A stretch of DNA of 64,000 bases, taken from assembly GCF_900188145.1 (NCBI RefSeq), contig NZ_FZOJ01000002.1, positions 186,001 through 250,000 of the forward strand, written 5' to 3'. Made by a program: the position numbers and the translations under genes. Source of the DNA: Anaerovirgula multivorans. GTDB taxonomy: Bacteria; Bacillota; Clostridia; Peptostreptococcales; Natronincolaceae. This document shows, in pieces, positions 18,527 to 28,024 of this stretch; the stretch's first letter is position 1; each line of letters starts with the position of its first letter. The notes below the pieces were generated by a model. That model worked only from the letters and a program-made list of their open reading frames with translations, had not been told where the DNA came from and did no database searches.

Positions 18527-20030
18527 CCAAAAGCACCTCCCTATCGTAGGGTAATTTTAATATAACCTTTGTACCATGTTCTATTTTACTATCAATTTCA
18601 ATGATTTCACTTATATTGTCAATATTATAAAATATTCTTAATCTGTCAATTACATTATATACACCAATACCAGTAGCATGTTTGCTAATACTTGCAGTAT
18701 CAATGTCCTTAGAAATTAAAGCTAATACCTGTTCTTCCTCCATACCGATGCCATTATCTATTACTTCTATTAAGATTTTTTCAGCAACAGCTCTTATATT
18801 TAAGTGTATCCTCCCCTTCCTCTCCAAATTTTCCAACCCATGTATAAATGCGTTCTCAACAATAGGTTGGATAATGGTACAAGGAACTTTTTTCTCTAAC
18901 AATTCACTATCAATATCTGTTATAAAATCAATTTTATCGCCAAATCGTATCTTTAAGATATACATATAGTTCTTTACATAATTTATTTCTTCCTGCAGCG
19001 TTACTGGTTCATCTATTTTTCTTAAATTATAACGAAAAAGATTTGCAATTCTTTCAATAAATTCTGATGACTGATCAGCACCCTCCATCATTGCTAATTG
19101 AGCAGCGGCATTTAAAGTATTAAAAAGAAAGTGGGGTTGTATCTGGGATTGAAGAGACTTTAATTCTGCATCCTTCAATAAACTCTTCATTTTAAGATTT
19201 TCCATTTCCTGCTCCTTCAATTTCGTTTCAACCTTTGCTTGCTTCTTAATCTCATCTATATAACTTCTGATATTTACTACCATCTTGTCAAAAGCCTTCG
19301 CAAGTACATGGACCTCGTCATTGGTTTCAATGTTTACAGGCTCTATATCAAAATCACCTTCTGCTATTTTCTCAGCAGAGTGGGATAGTTCAATAATAGG
19401 TTTTGTCAATCGATAGGTAAAAAAGATGGCAAGAAAAATATTTAATAGTACAGAAGCTACAATAATGAAAACATTTACATAGCTAATAAAAGTCATGTTC
19501 TTGGTGATACTGTCATATTTATCAGATCCCATTTGAAGCTTTTGATTCAATAAATTGTTAATATAGAACTTTATATGCTCTCTGATTTCATTAGACCTTG
19601 TAAAATGGGCTATATACTGACTACTAATTCTTCCTCTTTTTGCATTTACTGCATGATCCGTTTCAATAAGTAGATTGTCTATCATGTATCCAATATCCTT
19701 TAACATGAGATGATCTATGTCATATTCAGCCTTTCTATCAATTGCATCAGCTTTTTTCTCCAGATTATTATATGTTGTATAGTAGTTTAATAATGCATCG
19801 GAGGATTTCGTTGTTAGATATTTTTCAACTTCTGTCATCAATAAGTGAACGTCATTGTTTAAATCATTAAGGTAGACATAATCACTAATGATTATTTTAA
19901 GTCCCGTTAGTACAATCCTTGCGTTATAATAGGAAAAAACGCTTGTAATCCCCAACAATAAGGTTGTAATTAGATAGTAAATAATCAACTTCTTTCTAAT
20001 CCCTGTAAATTTAAAAATACTTTTATCCAT
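18504..20030 (-). CDS. LytS/YesM-type sensor histidine kinase
   Basis: A 508-residue membrane kinase. Membrane segments are near residues 12-32 and 181-205, enclosing a roughly 150-residue extracellular helical domain. HAMP-like sequence (YRLTKPIIELSHSAEKIAEG) follows, then the His_kinase motif QSQIQPHFLFNTLNA with phospho-acceptor His300, and an ATPase domain with VIDNGIGM. It pairs with the regulator at 16922. The extracellular domain is well placed to receive signals from the anchored sugar-binding proteins encoded on both sides. Confidence 0.9.
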   Translation of the reverse strand: MDKSIFKFTGIRKKLIIYYLITTLLLGITSVFSYYNARIVLTGLKIIISDYVYLNDLNNDVHLLMTEVEKYLTTKSSDALLNYYTTYNNLEKKADAIDRKAEYDIDHLMLKDIGYMIDNLLIETDHAVNAKRGRISSQYIAHFTRSNEIREHIKFYINNLLNQKLQMGSDKYDSITKNMTFISYVNVFIIVASVLLNIFLAIFFTYRLTKPIIELSHSAEKIAEGDFDIEPVNIETNDEVHVLAKAFDKMVVNIRSYIDEIKKQAKVETKLKEQEMENLKMKSLLKDAELKSLQSQIQPHFLFNTLNAAAQLAMMEGADQSSEFIERIANLFRYNLRKIDEPVTLQEEINYVKNYMYILKIRFGDKIDFITDIDSELLEKKVPCTIIQPIVENAFIHGLENLERKGRIHLNIRAVAEKILIEVIDNGIGMEEEQVLALISKDIDTASISKHATGIGVYNVIDRLRIFYNIDNISEIIEIDSKIEHGTKVILKLPYDREVLLDDQTVNC

Positions 20031-20041
20031 GTCTTCACCGT

Positions 20042-21049
20042 CTATTCAATAATATCAATACTCTCTTCGTATTCATAAAGATTATTTCTTGTAATTACCC
20101 TTACATCTGTATCTATAAAAGTAGATACACTTTTTTCTTCTTTTAGATTCATCAAGGCCATGAGGCTTTCATAGCCCATCCTATAGGGATCACTCATCAC
20201 TGTTCCATAAATAATTCCCATTTTTATATATCTTAGAATATTTTCCATATCTCCATAACCTACTAAAGTAATTTCACCAACCTTATTATAATCAATAATA
20301 AGCTGAGCTGCTCCTAGGGTATCTACCGCGTTGGTTGTCAGTATAGCATTAATCTCCAGATGGCTATTAAGAACTGATTGAGTAATTTCTTCAGCACTAA
20401 TCATTCCCATTCTCGAAGTATGTACCTCTAGTACCTTCATATCAGGATAATCCTTTATACCACTTAAAAATCCATTTATTTTTAAGTTTTGGTTTAAAGA
20501 ATCCAGTTCAAAGTCACTGCTTACAATGATGGCTATATTCGCCTTCCCTTCAGTGGCATTAACCATCAATTGGGCAGCCTCCTTCCCCAGCTGAAAGCTG
20601 TTGGTTCCAACAAATGCATCTCTATTACTGGTCTTACTGTCATTTTCTATGGTTACAACTGGGATCCCTCTAAGATAAGCCTCATTGATTCGTTCAATAG
20701 ATTCTATACCATTCGATACATGGGTAATGATACCATCAACATTAGAGGTAATAGCTATATCTAGATACTTTAGCTCCTCCTCAGCATTGTTAAATCTAGG
20801 AGCATTATATTCCACTACTACATTCATATCCCTTGCAGCACTTTCCACTCCTTGCTTTATCTGCTTCCAGAAGGGGTCTACTGCGTTTTGTCCGATAAAG
20901 AAAAAATGATATTTAGGGGTCAGAGAAACAATTTCCTTCTCTCTTTCTCTTAACCTGTATAAATAAATACCATTGATCACGATAATCACAACTAGTATAT
21001 AGATAATATTTTTATTAATAAAACCTGTAATTTTCTTTAATGCCCTCAT
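20042..21049 (-). CDS. Membrane-anchored sugar-binding protein (RbsB-like) of the sensory operon
   Basis: First gene of the sensory operon, eleven bases before the kinase. An N-terminal membrane segment (IIYILVVIIVINGIYLY) is followed by a Peripla_BP_4 domain with FFIGQNAVDPFWKQIKQGVE, GIPVVTIEND and VGTNSFQLGKEAAQ. There is no lipobox, so it is probably tethered as a sensor. The frame opens 81 bases earlier from a GTG without a good ribosome site. This ATG has GAAGGGAG at a rather long 13 bases, so the start is uncertain. It differs from the XylF-like partner, suggesting two ligands or two modes of presentation. Confidence 0.78.
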   Translation of the reverse strand: MRALKKITGFINKNIIYILVVIIVINGIYLYRLREREKEIVSLTPKYHFFFIGQNAVDPFWKQIKQGVESAARDMNVVVEYNAPRFNNAEEELKYLDIAITSNVDGIITHVSNGIESIERINEAYLRGIPVVTIENDSKTSNRDAFVGTNSFQLGKEAAQLMVNATEGKANIAIIVSSDFELDSLNQNLKINGFLSGIKDYPDMKVLEVHTSRMGMISAEEITQSVLNSHLEINAILTTNAVDTLGAAQLIIDYNKVGEITLVGYGDMENILRYIKMGIIYGTVMSDPYRMGYESLMALMNLKEEKSVSTFIDTDVRVITRNNLYEYEESIDIIE

Positions 21050-21163
21050 AAGCAGATAATTACTCCCTTCAATTTTAAAACGGTTAGTTTTTATGTAAAC
21101 TTCGGCAAAACCTATCAAAAATCCTGCCACTATTTACTGTCATTAAAAAGTCTCTAAAAATCA

Positions 21164-21228
21164 TCTGCATTCCTTGACTACGGTTTTCAGTCAAGGGCGA
21201 AACCGTAGATCGTGCATATTAAATTTCA
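21164..21228. repeat. Dispersed repeat, copy 3 (left end lost)
   Basis: It shares the central dyad TCCTTGACTA / TCAAGGGCGAAACCGTAGA and the right end TGCATATTAAATTT with copies 1 and 2. The outer left arm is eroded. It lies upstream of the sugar-sensing operon. Confidence 0.65.
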
Positions 21229-21274
21229 AGTATAGAAGCAAGTATCTATACAATAATATCTTTTAACAAAAAAA

Positions 21275-21328
21275 GACCGCCCGTTTCTAGTTTTATTAAT
21301 GATTTTTTAAATAACTAGTAGGGCAGTC
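21275..21328 (-). terminator. Terminator of the IolW-like gene
   Basis: On the minus strand GACTGCCCTACTAGTTATT pairs imperfectly with AAACTAGAAACGGGCGGTC, followed by TTTTTTT. It lies about 150 bases beyond the stop at 21476. The rest of the 21050-21475 gap holds only the repeat copy. Confidence 0.7.
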
Positions 21329-21475
21329 AATCAACTGGAATATTTCTATAGTATAAATTTGTCTATTGCCTTTTGCTTTCCTCTGTATTTTTTTAAGGAA
21401 TTATCACTTATTTAGTGAATTCTCTTCTCAACAATAGCTTTCTAGTATTTTTTTAAGATAAATAATTCCAGATAG

Positions 21476-22534
21476 TTAAAAAGGCAGCGTTCTCTTTTCT
21501 TTGTTGCTTTCTATAGCCAACTCAATCACCCTTATTGTATTTCTAGCCTCTTCAGGTTTTATCTGTAGAGGTTCTTCTCCAAGAATAGCTCTATATACAT
21601 TTTTATAGAAGGCTCTGTAGTCTCCTATTTCACTTTCAACTTTTCCCTTAAAATGACTTCCTTTTACATCAGTATTTAAAGTGCCCCACAATGCCTCCGG
21701 CTCTTTTCCCCAATCCTCAAAATCATAAGGTAGAGCCCCTGTCTTTAAGGTATCCTCCTGTACATCCATACCGTATTTCACAAAGGAACCTTGATTTCCT
21801 AGTACTATAAAGTGAGGTAATTCTTCTCGTACCAGCATGCTACTTTTTAAAATAGCTTTCACTTTTTCAAAATGTAGTATGATATGAAAATAGTCGTCTA
21901 CTTTGCCACCTTCTCTTTGTACCCCGATATGGGCTGTCACTTCTTTCGGTGTGCCAAATAAACACAGAGCTTGATCAATTAAATGACTGCCCAAATCATA
22001 TAACATGCCTGAGCCTGGAATCTGTTCTTCCCGCCAAGCGTTCTGTTTAATTGTATTTCTAAACCGATCAAAATGGGCCTCATATTCTACAATATTTCCC
22101 AAGAAATGATTGTCTATTATTTTTTTCACAGTAAGAAAATCGCTATCCCATCTCCTATTTTGGTTAACCGTTATTATCTTATTCTGTTTTTTTGCCAGTT
22201 CTATCAACGCTTCTGCCTCTTTTGAAGTAATAGTAAAGGGTTTTTCCACTACCACATGTTTATTAGCTAATAAAGCTTTTGTTGCTAACTCCACATGAGA
22301 AGTATTTGGTGTGGCTACTACAACAAGATCAATTGCTTCATCTTGAAAAAGAACATCCGCATTTGGTACAGTCTCTACTTCTGGATGAATTTTTTGAATT
22401 AACTTCACTACTTCCTGTCTAGCAGCTACAATTTTTGATAGTTGTAACCCTTCTATACTCTTAATAATTGGTGCATGAAACACTCTTCCAGCTAAACCAA
22501 ATCCAATGATTCCCACATTTATTGTTCTATTCAT
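21476..22534 (-). CDS. Gfo/Idh/MocA oxidoreductase, scyllo-inositol dehydrogenase-like (IolW/YdgJ group)
   Basis: A 352-residue dehydrogenase. The N-terminus NVGIIGFGLAGRVFHAPII is the hallmark of the YdgJ/YvaA (IolW) group. EKPFTIT carries the active-site Lys-Pro, VNQNRRWDSDF follows, and SGMLYDLGSHLIDQA holds the catalytic Asp/His. In Bacillus, IolW interconverts scyllo-inositol and its ketone with NADP. The same is plausible here given the other two inositol-type dehydrogenases in the window. The ATG follows AGGGGGAAG. The gene precedes its own terminator and lies downstream of the glucokinase. Confidence 0.8.
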   Translation of the reverse strand: MNRTINVGIIGFGLAGRVFHAPIIKSIEGLQLSKIVAARQEVVKLIQKIHPEVETVPNADVLFQDEAIDLVVVATPNTSHVELATKALLANKHVVVEKPFTITSKEAEALIELAKKQNKIITVNQNRRWDSDFLTVKKIIDNHFLGNIVEYEAHFDRFRNTIKQNAWREEQIPGSGMLYDLGSHLIDQALCLFGTPKEVTAHIGVQREGGKVDDYFHIILHFEKVKAILKSSMLVREELPHFIVLGNQGSFVKYGMDVQEDTLKTGALPYDFEDWGKEPEALWGTLNTDVKGSHFKGKVESEIGDYRAFYKNVYRAILGEEPLQIKPEEARNTIRVIELAIESNKEKRTLPF

Positions 22535-22615
22535 GTTGTACTTCCCCCTCTACTGATATAGATTTTCGCCTCTAAATTTTAATATACCGACACATGTCTA
22601 TATTTATCTCACAAC

Positions 22616-23578
22616 TTATTTTTCAATTTTCATTTTAGCATACATAGCACTACCTATAATCCCAGCATCATTTTTCAGCTGCGCTAACTCAATTTTAGTA
22701 ACATTCATGCTTTTTGCATAAATATATTTTTTCACTTCTTCCTTTAGCTTTCCTAGGAAAACATCACCAGCTTCAGAAACTCCGCCGCCTATGGCAATAA
22801 CGTCTGGATCAAATATATTGATGAAATTAGCTATGCCGATGGCCAAATAATGTACCATTCTATCTACTACTTCTAAAGCAACAATGTCTCCTTCTCTGGC
22901 ACAATCAAAGATAATCTTTGCATTGATATTTTCTAGATTTCCATGAACCTGATCATACACTAAGCTATCTTGTTTTTCCTCTAATAGTTTTTTGCAATGT
23001 TTTATGATAGCAGTGGCTGATACATAGGTTTCTAAGCATCCATTGTTACCACAGGTACAGTCATAAAAATTTTCTCCTACTACTACGTGGCCCAACTCTG
23101 TACCTATACCATGGCTGCCGCTGAAGACCTCATTATTAATGATTAATCCGCCTCCTAAGCCAGTACCTAATGTAAAAAAAATAGAGTTTTTTGTGTCTGC
23201 GGTAACACCCTTAATATATTCTGCTACAGCTGCAACAGTAGCATCATTTTCTATATACGTTTGTAATCCAGTTAATTCCCTTATTTCTGCACCAAGGGGG
23301 ACGTTGTGCCAAAAGAGATTTGTTGCAAAATATATAAATCCTTCTTCATTACAAACCCCTGGTACGCCTATCCCAATAGCCTTTATATCCTTCTTTTCTA
23401 CCTCAGCTTTTTCAATAAGCTCTTCTATTAGTCCCTTCATTTTGGTTGCAACCCCTTGGAATCCTTCTTTAACAGGAGTAGATCCGCTAACCTTTTCTAC
23501 GATATTTCCTTCTTCTGTAACCAAGCCTATTTTTATGGAGGTCCCCCCCAAATCTACACCGACATAGTACAACCTCAT
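22616..23578 (-). CDS. glcK: ROK-family glucokinase
   Basis: A cytoplasmic sugar kinase of 320 residues. The ATP-binding motif GVDLGGTSIKIGLV is N-terminal. The catalytic Asp is in ENDATVAAVAEY, and the glycine loop is TLGTGLGGGLI. The ROK zinc motif CTCGNNGCLETYVSA uses His in GTELGHVV plus three Cys. The ATG lies directly against AGAGGTGG, so the TTG two codons on, with six-base spacing, may be the true start. It probably feeds imported sugars into glycolysis. There is no DNA-binding domain, so it is not a ROK repressor. Confidence 0.9.
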   Translation of the reverse strand: MRLYYVGVDLGGTSIKIGLVTEEGNIVEKVSGSTPVKEGFQGVATKMKGLIEELIEKAEVEKKDIKAIGIGVPGVCNEEGFIYFATNLFWHNVPLGAEIRELTGLQTYIENDATVAAVAEYIKGVTADTKNSIFFTLGTGLGGGLIINNEVFSGSHGIGTELGHVVVGENFYDCTCGNNGCLETYVSATAIIKHCKKLLEEKQDSLVYDQVHGNLENINAKIIFDCAREGDIVALEVVDRMVHYLAIGIANFINIFDPDVIAIGGGVSEAGDVFLGKLKEEVKKYIYAKSMNVTKIELAQLKNDAGIIGSAMYAKMKIEK

Positions 23579-23633
23579 CCACCTCTTTCATCTGTTTTCT
23601 TATAGTATTTAATTTTATATTAATTCCTATTGT

Positions 23634-23733
23634 ACTCTGCGAAAGTGACTGGCACCAAGTCAAAGATTTGGGTCATCTACTTGCACTCTGCGAAAGTGAC
23701 TGACACCAAATCGAAGATTTGGGTCATCTACTT
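23634..23733. repeat. 51-bp repeat, two tandem copies
   Basis: Two direct copies starting ACTCTGCGAAAGTGACTG, each with an inner hairpin of the type CCAAATC-GAA-GATTTGG and ending GGGTCATCTACTT. A third copy, inverted, is at 32058-32107. The second copy ends directly at the stop codon of the following gene. Confidence 0.8.
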
Positions 23734-24189
23734 TTACGCTTGCTTAGCGGCAATCTCCTGAATCTCCACTTTTATGATAGCCACCCGTTCTACCATTGCT
23801 TCTGGATATTGAAATTTTTCTTTACCTGCGTATTTTTCCATAATGATATCTAATGCTTTTACCTTTTCCTGATCATTCCCTAAGAAAGTTGCTTTTCCAA
23901 ATCCTGTTACGCTGCGATATTTCATACTCCAGTTACAGGGTTTATCCGCTTTTACAATCTCCACATCAACATCTGCCTCAAAAGCAACATTGTTGTTTGT
24001 CCTCAGTAAATTTATTTTACGACCAACTGGCGCTGAGTGAAGGTATATATTTCCCTCTTTATAACCAAAATTCATAGGTACAATATAGGGTCGTTCTTCA
24101 TCACACAAGGCAATTCTAAGAATCATAGCTTTATCAAGAATAGCTTTTATTTCAGATGCTTCCTTTAGTTCTCGATCTTTTCTTCTCAT
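23734..24189 (-). CDS. Pyridoxamine 5'-phosphate oxidase-family flavoprotein (NimA-like)
   Basis: A 151-residue split-barrel FMN-binding protein. The N-terminus MILRIALCDEERPYIVPMNFGY is typical of the NimA/5-nitroimidazole-resistance branch, and IYLHSAPVGRKINLL is the usual flavin-contact stretch. WSMKYRSVTGFGKATFL follows. Members bind FMN or haem. Few have known substrates, so reductase activity on nitro compounds is only possible. AGGAGGAG precedes the ATG. The gene stands alone between the glucokinase and spermidine synthase units, with tandem repeats immediately behind it. Confidence 0.85.
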   Translation of the reverse strand: MRRKDRELKEASEIKAILDKAMILRIALCDEERPYIVPMNFGYKEGNIYLHSAPVGRKINLLRTNNNVAFEADVDVEIVKADKPCNWSMKYRSVTGFGKATFLGNDQEKVKALDIIMEKYAGKEKFQYPEAMVERVAIIKVEIQEIAAKQA

Positions 24190-24217
24190 TTTTTTCTCCT
24201 CCTTCTATAGACTTAAA

Positions 24218-24246
24218 AAGCTAGACCAAATTGTATGATCTAGCTT
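24218..24246 (-). terminator. Terminator after speE
   Basis: AAGCTAGA/TCTAGCTT stem, followed on the minus strand by TTTTAAG. It lies in the short gap behind spermidine synthase. Confidence 0.7.
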
Positions 24247-24275
24247 CTATTTATGTCAATATTAACTATTTACTT

Positions 24276-25103
24276 CTATTCTAGTCCCTCTTTTATGAAG
24301 TTAGGCAATGCAAAACAAGCATTATATATGTCATGGTTATAGTATCTTGTTTGTACTGCTTGTTTTTCCACATGCATTCTATCATAAGGATCATATTTCT
24401 TAGAAGCCATTGTATAGCTCCAAAGGAATCCTGGATATGTCGGTGTAGTAGCCGTATATACTCTTGTTATTGGAAATAGTTGCTTAAGAGCATCATTTAC
24501 TCTTTTTATAATATGTTGATGGAAGTATACAGACTCACTTTGGCATACAAATAACCCGTCTTCCTTCAAAGCTCGGTGTACATTATTATAAAAATCTGCA
24601 CCAAACAATTCTACAGCAGGACCAATTGGATCAGAAGAATCTATGACAATAACATCATAGGTATTAGGATGGTCCTTTATAAATTGTACGCCATCTTTTA
24701 TAACAAGATTTACCTTAGGATGGTCGTATGAAACGCTAGTTTCTGGCAGATGCTCTCTACAAGCCTCTATAACCTTCCCATCAATTTCACACATATCTAC
24801 TTGTTTTACTGTAGCATGCTTTGCAGCTTCCCTAGCTGCTCCCCCGTCTCCACCGCCAATAATTAACACCCTCTCTGGAGCTGGATGAGTAAATAAAGGA
24901 ACATGAGTAATCATCTCATTATAGACAAATTCATCCTTTAAAGTTACTTGAATTATATTATCTAAAACCAACGCTCTTCCCATCTCTTCTAGATCTAGAA
25001 TGGTTACCTGTTGAAAGTCTGATTGCTGTTCATATAAAACTTTTTTTACAGTCCAGTTCACAGAAAGACCTGGAGAATGATATTCACTTAAAATAATTGA
25101 CAA
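24276..25103 (-). CDS. speE: Spermidine synthase
   Basis: A polyamine aminopropyltransferase of 275 residues that makes spermidine from putrescine and decarboxylated SAM. It has the SAM-binding motif LIIGGGDGGAAREAAKH, the acidic DVIVIDSSDPIGPA that holds the catalytic Asp, and a Tyr-rich substrate loop. The initiation codon is TTG, eight bases after AAGGAGG. It follows agmatinase in the same direction with about 140 bases between them. The usual partner speD was not seen in the window. Confidence 0.95.
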   Translation of the reverse strand: MSIILSEYHSPGLSVNWTVKKVLYEQQSDFQQVTILDLEEMGRALVLDNIIQVTLKDEFVYNEMITHVPLFTHPAPERVLIIGGGDGGAAREAAKHATVKQVDMCEIDGKVIEACREHLPETSVSYDHPKVNLVIKDGVQFIKDHPNTYDVIVIDSSDPIGPAVELFGADFYNNVHRALKEDGLFVCQSESVYFHQHIIKRVNDALKQLFPITRVYTATTPTYPGFLWSYTMASKKYDPYDRMHVEKQAVQTRYYNHDIYNACFALPNFIKEGLE

Positions 25104-25244
25104 TGTTCTTCCTCCTTAGTACTTTTTCAAAATTATTGTAAAACAGGTAAATTATATCATATATCCTTCAGTATGTATATAATATACTTCTGATTTTTCT
25201 TAAATATTCTGCTCATTTACATCTGTATCCCTTTAACAGGCAAC

Positions 25245-26144
25245 TTATTTGTTTCGTTTTCTATACACTGCACCAAAAACCTCGTATATTACTTTCAAAG
25301 CCGCCCAGCTGGTAATATCAGAAGTATCTAAAGGAGGAGAAACCTCCACAATATCAACTACTTCAACTGGCAATGTCAATACCATTTCTCTTACTAGTTC
25401 CATCAGTTCTCTAGTACTTAAACCTCCTGCCTCAGGAGTTCCTGTTCCTGGTGCAAAGGCAGGATCTAATACATCTATATCCAAAGTAATATATATCTTT
25501 GTATAATCTTTATATTTTTCCTTTACTGTCTCTAAAACATAGTCTATGCCCTTACGATAAACTTCCCTTGCATTAATAATTTTAATTTCTGGATGTTTTT
25601 CAAAATACTCCAACTCCTCCTCCATGAAGGATCTCAATCCAATAAAGGTTAGCCCCTCTGGTTTCATAGCATCTAATTCCAAAGCTCTTCGTTGCGTGCA
25701 CGCATGGGACCATGGATGCCCATCATAGGTGTCAATAATATCAGGATGAGAGTCGAAATGGATAATCCCTATCTTTTCACCTTTATGCACTTTTGTAAAG
25801 GCGGTTTCTAATGGTATCGTGACAGCATGATCTCCACCAATAAAGATACAAAATTTACCGCTTCCTATTAATTCAATAGCTGTTTCTTCCACTTTTCTAA
25901 AATATTTTTCCCAATCTAAAGTAATTTCAACATTTTCATGATCATAAACCTTCAAGTTTTTTAATAACAATCCTTCTTCTGTAACTGCGGGCAATATCCT
26001 TGAAAGTTCTCTGATTCTATCTGGCGCCTCAGCAGCACCTTTTTTATTACTTACTGCACTATCAAAAGGGACTCCTAGAATAGCAATATCTGCATTTTCT
26101 AATTGATCTGTATAGATTTCTCCCCACGGCAATCGATATTTCAT
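25245..26144 (-). CDS. speB: Agmatinase
   Basis: An arginase-fold hydrolase of 299 residues converting agmatine to putrescine and urea. The binuclear manganese site is visible in FIGGDHAVTIP, IIHFDSHPDI and ITLDIDVLDPAFAPGTGTPEAGG. Its length and the SHACTQRRALE loop fit bacterial agmatinase rather than arginase. It lies upstream of spermidine synthase, giving the agmatine-putrescine-spermidine route. Putrescine aminotransferase at 34381 offers the catabolic branch. AGAGGAGGAG precedes the ATG. Confidence 0.93.
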   Translation of the reverse strand: MKYRLPWGEIYTDQLENADIAILGVPFDSAVSNKKGAAEAPDRIRELSRILPAVTEEGLLLKNLKVYDHENVEITLDWEKYFRKVEETAIELIGSGKFCIFIGGDHAVTIPLETAFTKVHKGEKIGIIHFDSHPDIIDTYDGHPWSHACTQRRALELDAMKPEGLTFIGLRSFMEEELEYFEKHPEIKIINAREVYRKGIDYVLETVKEKYKDYTKIYITLDIDVLDPAFAPGTGTPEAGGLSTRELMELVREMVLTLPVEVVDIVEVSPPLDTSDITSWAALKVIYEVFGAVYRKRNK

Positions 26145-26186
26145 AGAACTCCTCCTCTATTTTTTAAATATTATACCCATATCAAA

Positions 26187-26226
26187 GTTTTACCACCCTT
26201 CCTATTTTAAAGAAAAGGTGGTAAAA
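26187..26226 (-). terminator. Terminator after the sodium symporter
   Basis: TTTTACCACC pairs with GGTGGTAAAA across a 20-base loop, just beyond the symporter stop. It is A/T-flanked on both sides and could also act in the other direction. Confidence 0.65.
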
Positions 26227-26236
26227 TTTCAATGAA

Positions 26237-27859
26237 TCATTTTACTTCACTTGTAACTTTATCCTTTGACCAGAAGAAAAGTTTATCATCCATTAATTCA
26301 CCTTTTGCATTGACAAACGGCCTCGGTGGATCTGATTTCTGTGTTTTTAGGGAAACTATAATGATTAAACCAAAGCCCACAATTGCCGCTGGAACCAATG
26401 CCATATAAAGGGCATCCCAGACGGCCCAATCCATAGCTACTCCTGCTTCTATAAGTTCCTCTTCAAAGTTAGCATCCCTTGTAATGGGCAGTAACAACAT
26501 AAAGGATACTCCCCAAGTAATTAATCCTCCAAAGAAGGAAGCAATAGCTCCTTTGCTGTTGGATTTTTCCCAGAAAAATCCCATTACGTATGGTGCAACA
26601 ATGGTGGCAAGAGAAACAGCTCCACTAAATACAATAAGCTTGTAAACAGCTCCAAACATTAATGCAATTAACATAGCTACTATTGCAACAATCGGTATCG
26701 AAGTTCTCATTGCCTTTAATCTTTGTTTTTGAGTAACACCTGGTCTAAAGTGCTGGTATAAGTTATGACCTACAAGTGTAGAAACAATTAAACAGTTGTC
26801 GCCAACAGTACTAATAATAGCCGCTGCTAACGAAACGATAAATATGGTGCCTGCAACTGGTGATAACATATAATCCGCTACCCAAGGTAATACCATCTCA
26901 GTTTGATTTAAAGGTAACTCCAGACCATAACTGAACATAGCAATACCAATTGAGACAGGAATCAAACCTAAAACTAAATACAACACACCACTAATAGCAA
27001 AGCCTCTGACAGCTGTTTTTTCATCCTTTGCTGCCAATACCCTTTGTAGTAACACCTGACTATTAATATCTCCTATTCCTAAAGAAGTCCAAGCTGCAAC
27101 ATAGTACATAATAGCCAATATACCAGCATACCATAAGTAACCTCCATCATCAGCAGCAACAGGTGTAATCGCAAAGGTTGGCAACTCTCCCCAGTTTTCA
27201 GCTGTAGCTAAGAAATTACTGAAGCCTCCTACTTCTCCTAATACCACAGGGAACATAACTAATAATCCTACAATAATTAAAATAAAACCGATGGCATCCA
27301 CCCTAGACAGAGCCCATAGTCCACCAAAATAGGTTACTATGATAACAACAATGGTGGCAATAATCGTGGCAACCACCATATTAAAGCCGGTTGTTAGATT
27401 TACAATGATTCCCAGTGCAACTAGCTGTCCCCCTAGCCATCCTGTAGCAGAAATCACTTGAATGATTAAGTATAAAATACCCATCTTTTTATTATATCTT
27501 GAATTAAAAAAGTCTACTACTGTACTATAACCGGATCTCCTTAAGCGAAATGCGAAAAAAATAGCTACTAAGAACATCATCATTACAGGACCAAAGGGGT
27601 CAAAAATAACACCTTGGAAACCCCAAAGATAAGATTGTCCAGCAGCTCCCATTATGGCACCAGCACAGATCCAAGTTGCTACAATCGATGGTACCATAAA
27701 TGGAAGTGTCAATCCTCTACCAGCTAATGCCAAGTCATCAGATTCTTCAATTTTGCCCGAATATTTGAATCCTAAAAACAAGATAACCCCTATATAAACA
27801 ACTAATAGGCCTAAAATCCAGTTAGCTGTTTCAAAAATACCAACAACTGGTTCTCCCAT
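26237..27859 (-). CDS. Sodium:solute symporter (SSS family)
   Basis: An integral membrane transporter of 540 residues with about 13 hydrophobic segments, starting ANWILGLLVVYIGVILFLGF. The SSS signature region GRGLTLPFMVPSIVATWICAGAIMG lies near residue 50, and AAAIISTVGDNCLIVS matches the sodium-site helix 8. The solute is unknown. The position between the polyamine genes and the aldehyde oxidoreductase operon makes an amino acid or polyamine precursor plausible but unproven. GGGGGG precedes the ATG. It is separated from the upstream MoaD-like gene by a hairpin. Confidence 0.85.
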   Translation of the reverse strand: MGEPVVGIFETANWILGLLVVYIGVILFLGFKYSGKIEESDDLALAGRGLTLPFMVPSIVATWICAGAIMGAAGQSYLWGFQGVIFDPFGPVMMMFLVAIFFAFRLRRSGYSTVVDFFNSRYNKKMGILYLIIQVISATGWLGGQLVALGIIVNLTTGFNMVVATIIATIVVIIVTYFGGLWALSRVDAIGFILIIVGLLVMFPVVLGEVGGFSNFLATAENWGELPTFAITPVAADDGGYLWYAGILAIMYYVAAWTSLGIGDINSQVLLQRVLAAKDEKTAVRGFAISGVLYLVLGLIPVSIGIAMFSYGLELPLNQTEMVLPWVADYMLSPVAGTIFIVSLAAAIISTVGDNCLIVSTLVGHNLYQHFRPGVTQKQRLKAMRTSIPIVAIVAMLIALMFGAVYKLIVFSGAVSLATIVAPYVMGFFWEKSNSKGAIASFFGGLITWGVSFMLLLPITRDANFEEELIEAGVAMDWAVWDALYMALVPAAIVGFGLIIIVSLKTQKSDPPRPFVNAKGELMDDKLFFWSKDKVTSEVK

Positions 27860-27901
27860 TAATATTCCCCCCCTTTATTTCGTACTATAAACTGTTAATC
27901 C

Positions 27902-27937
27902 CACAACAAAATTCAGAATAATCTGAAATTTGTTGTG
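27902..27937 (-). terminator. Hairpin after the MoaD-like gene
   Basis: CACAACAAATTTCAG pairs with CTGAATTTTGTTGTG around a six-base loop. No long T-run follows on the minus strand, so termination may be partial and the symporter may receive readthrough. Confidence 0.6.
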
Positions 27938-28024
27938 CTACTCCATAGATCCTTAGAGGCTTCACGAAAATACCTTTACTACTATAGACTTTAACCCAAT
28001 AATGTTTCCTAGTCAAGATTTCCT

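Noticed and set aside
22616..23578. ROK-type transcriptional repressor
   Set aside because: No N-terminal DNA-binding domain. The ATP and sugar motifs indicate a kinase.
23634..23733. CRISPR array
   Set aside because: Only two tandem 51-bp units with no unique spacers between them, and no cas genes in the window.
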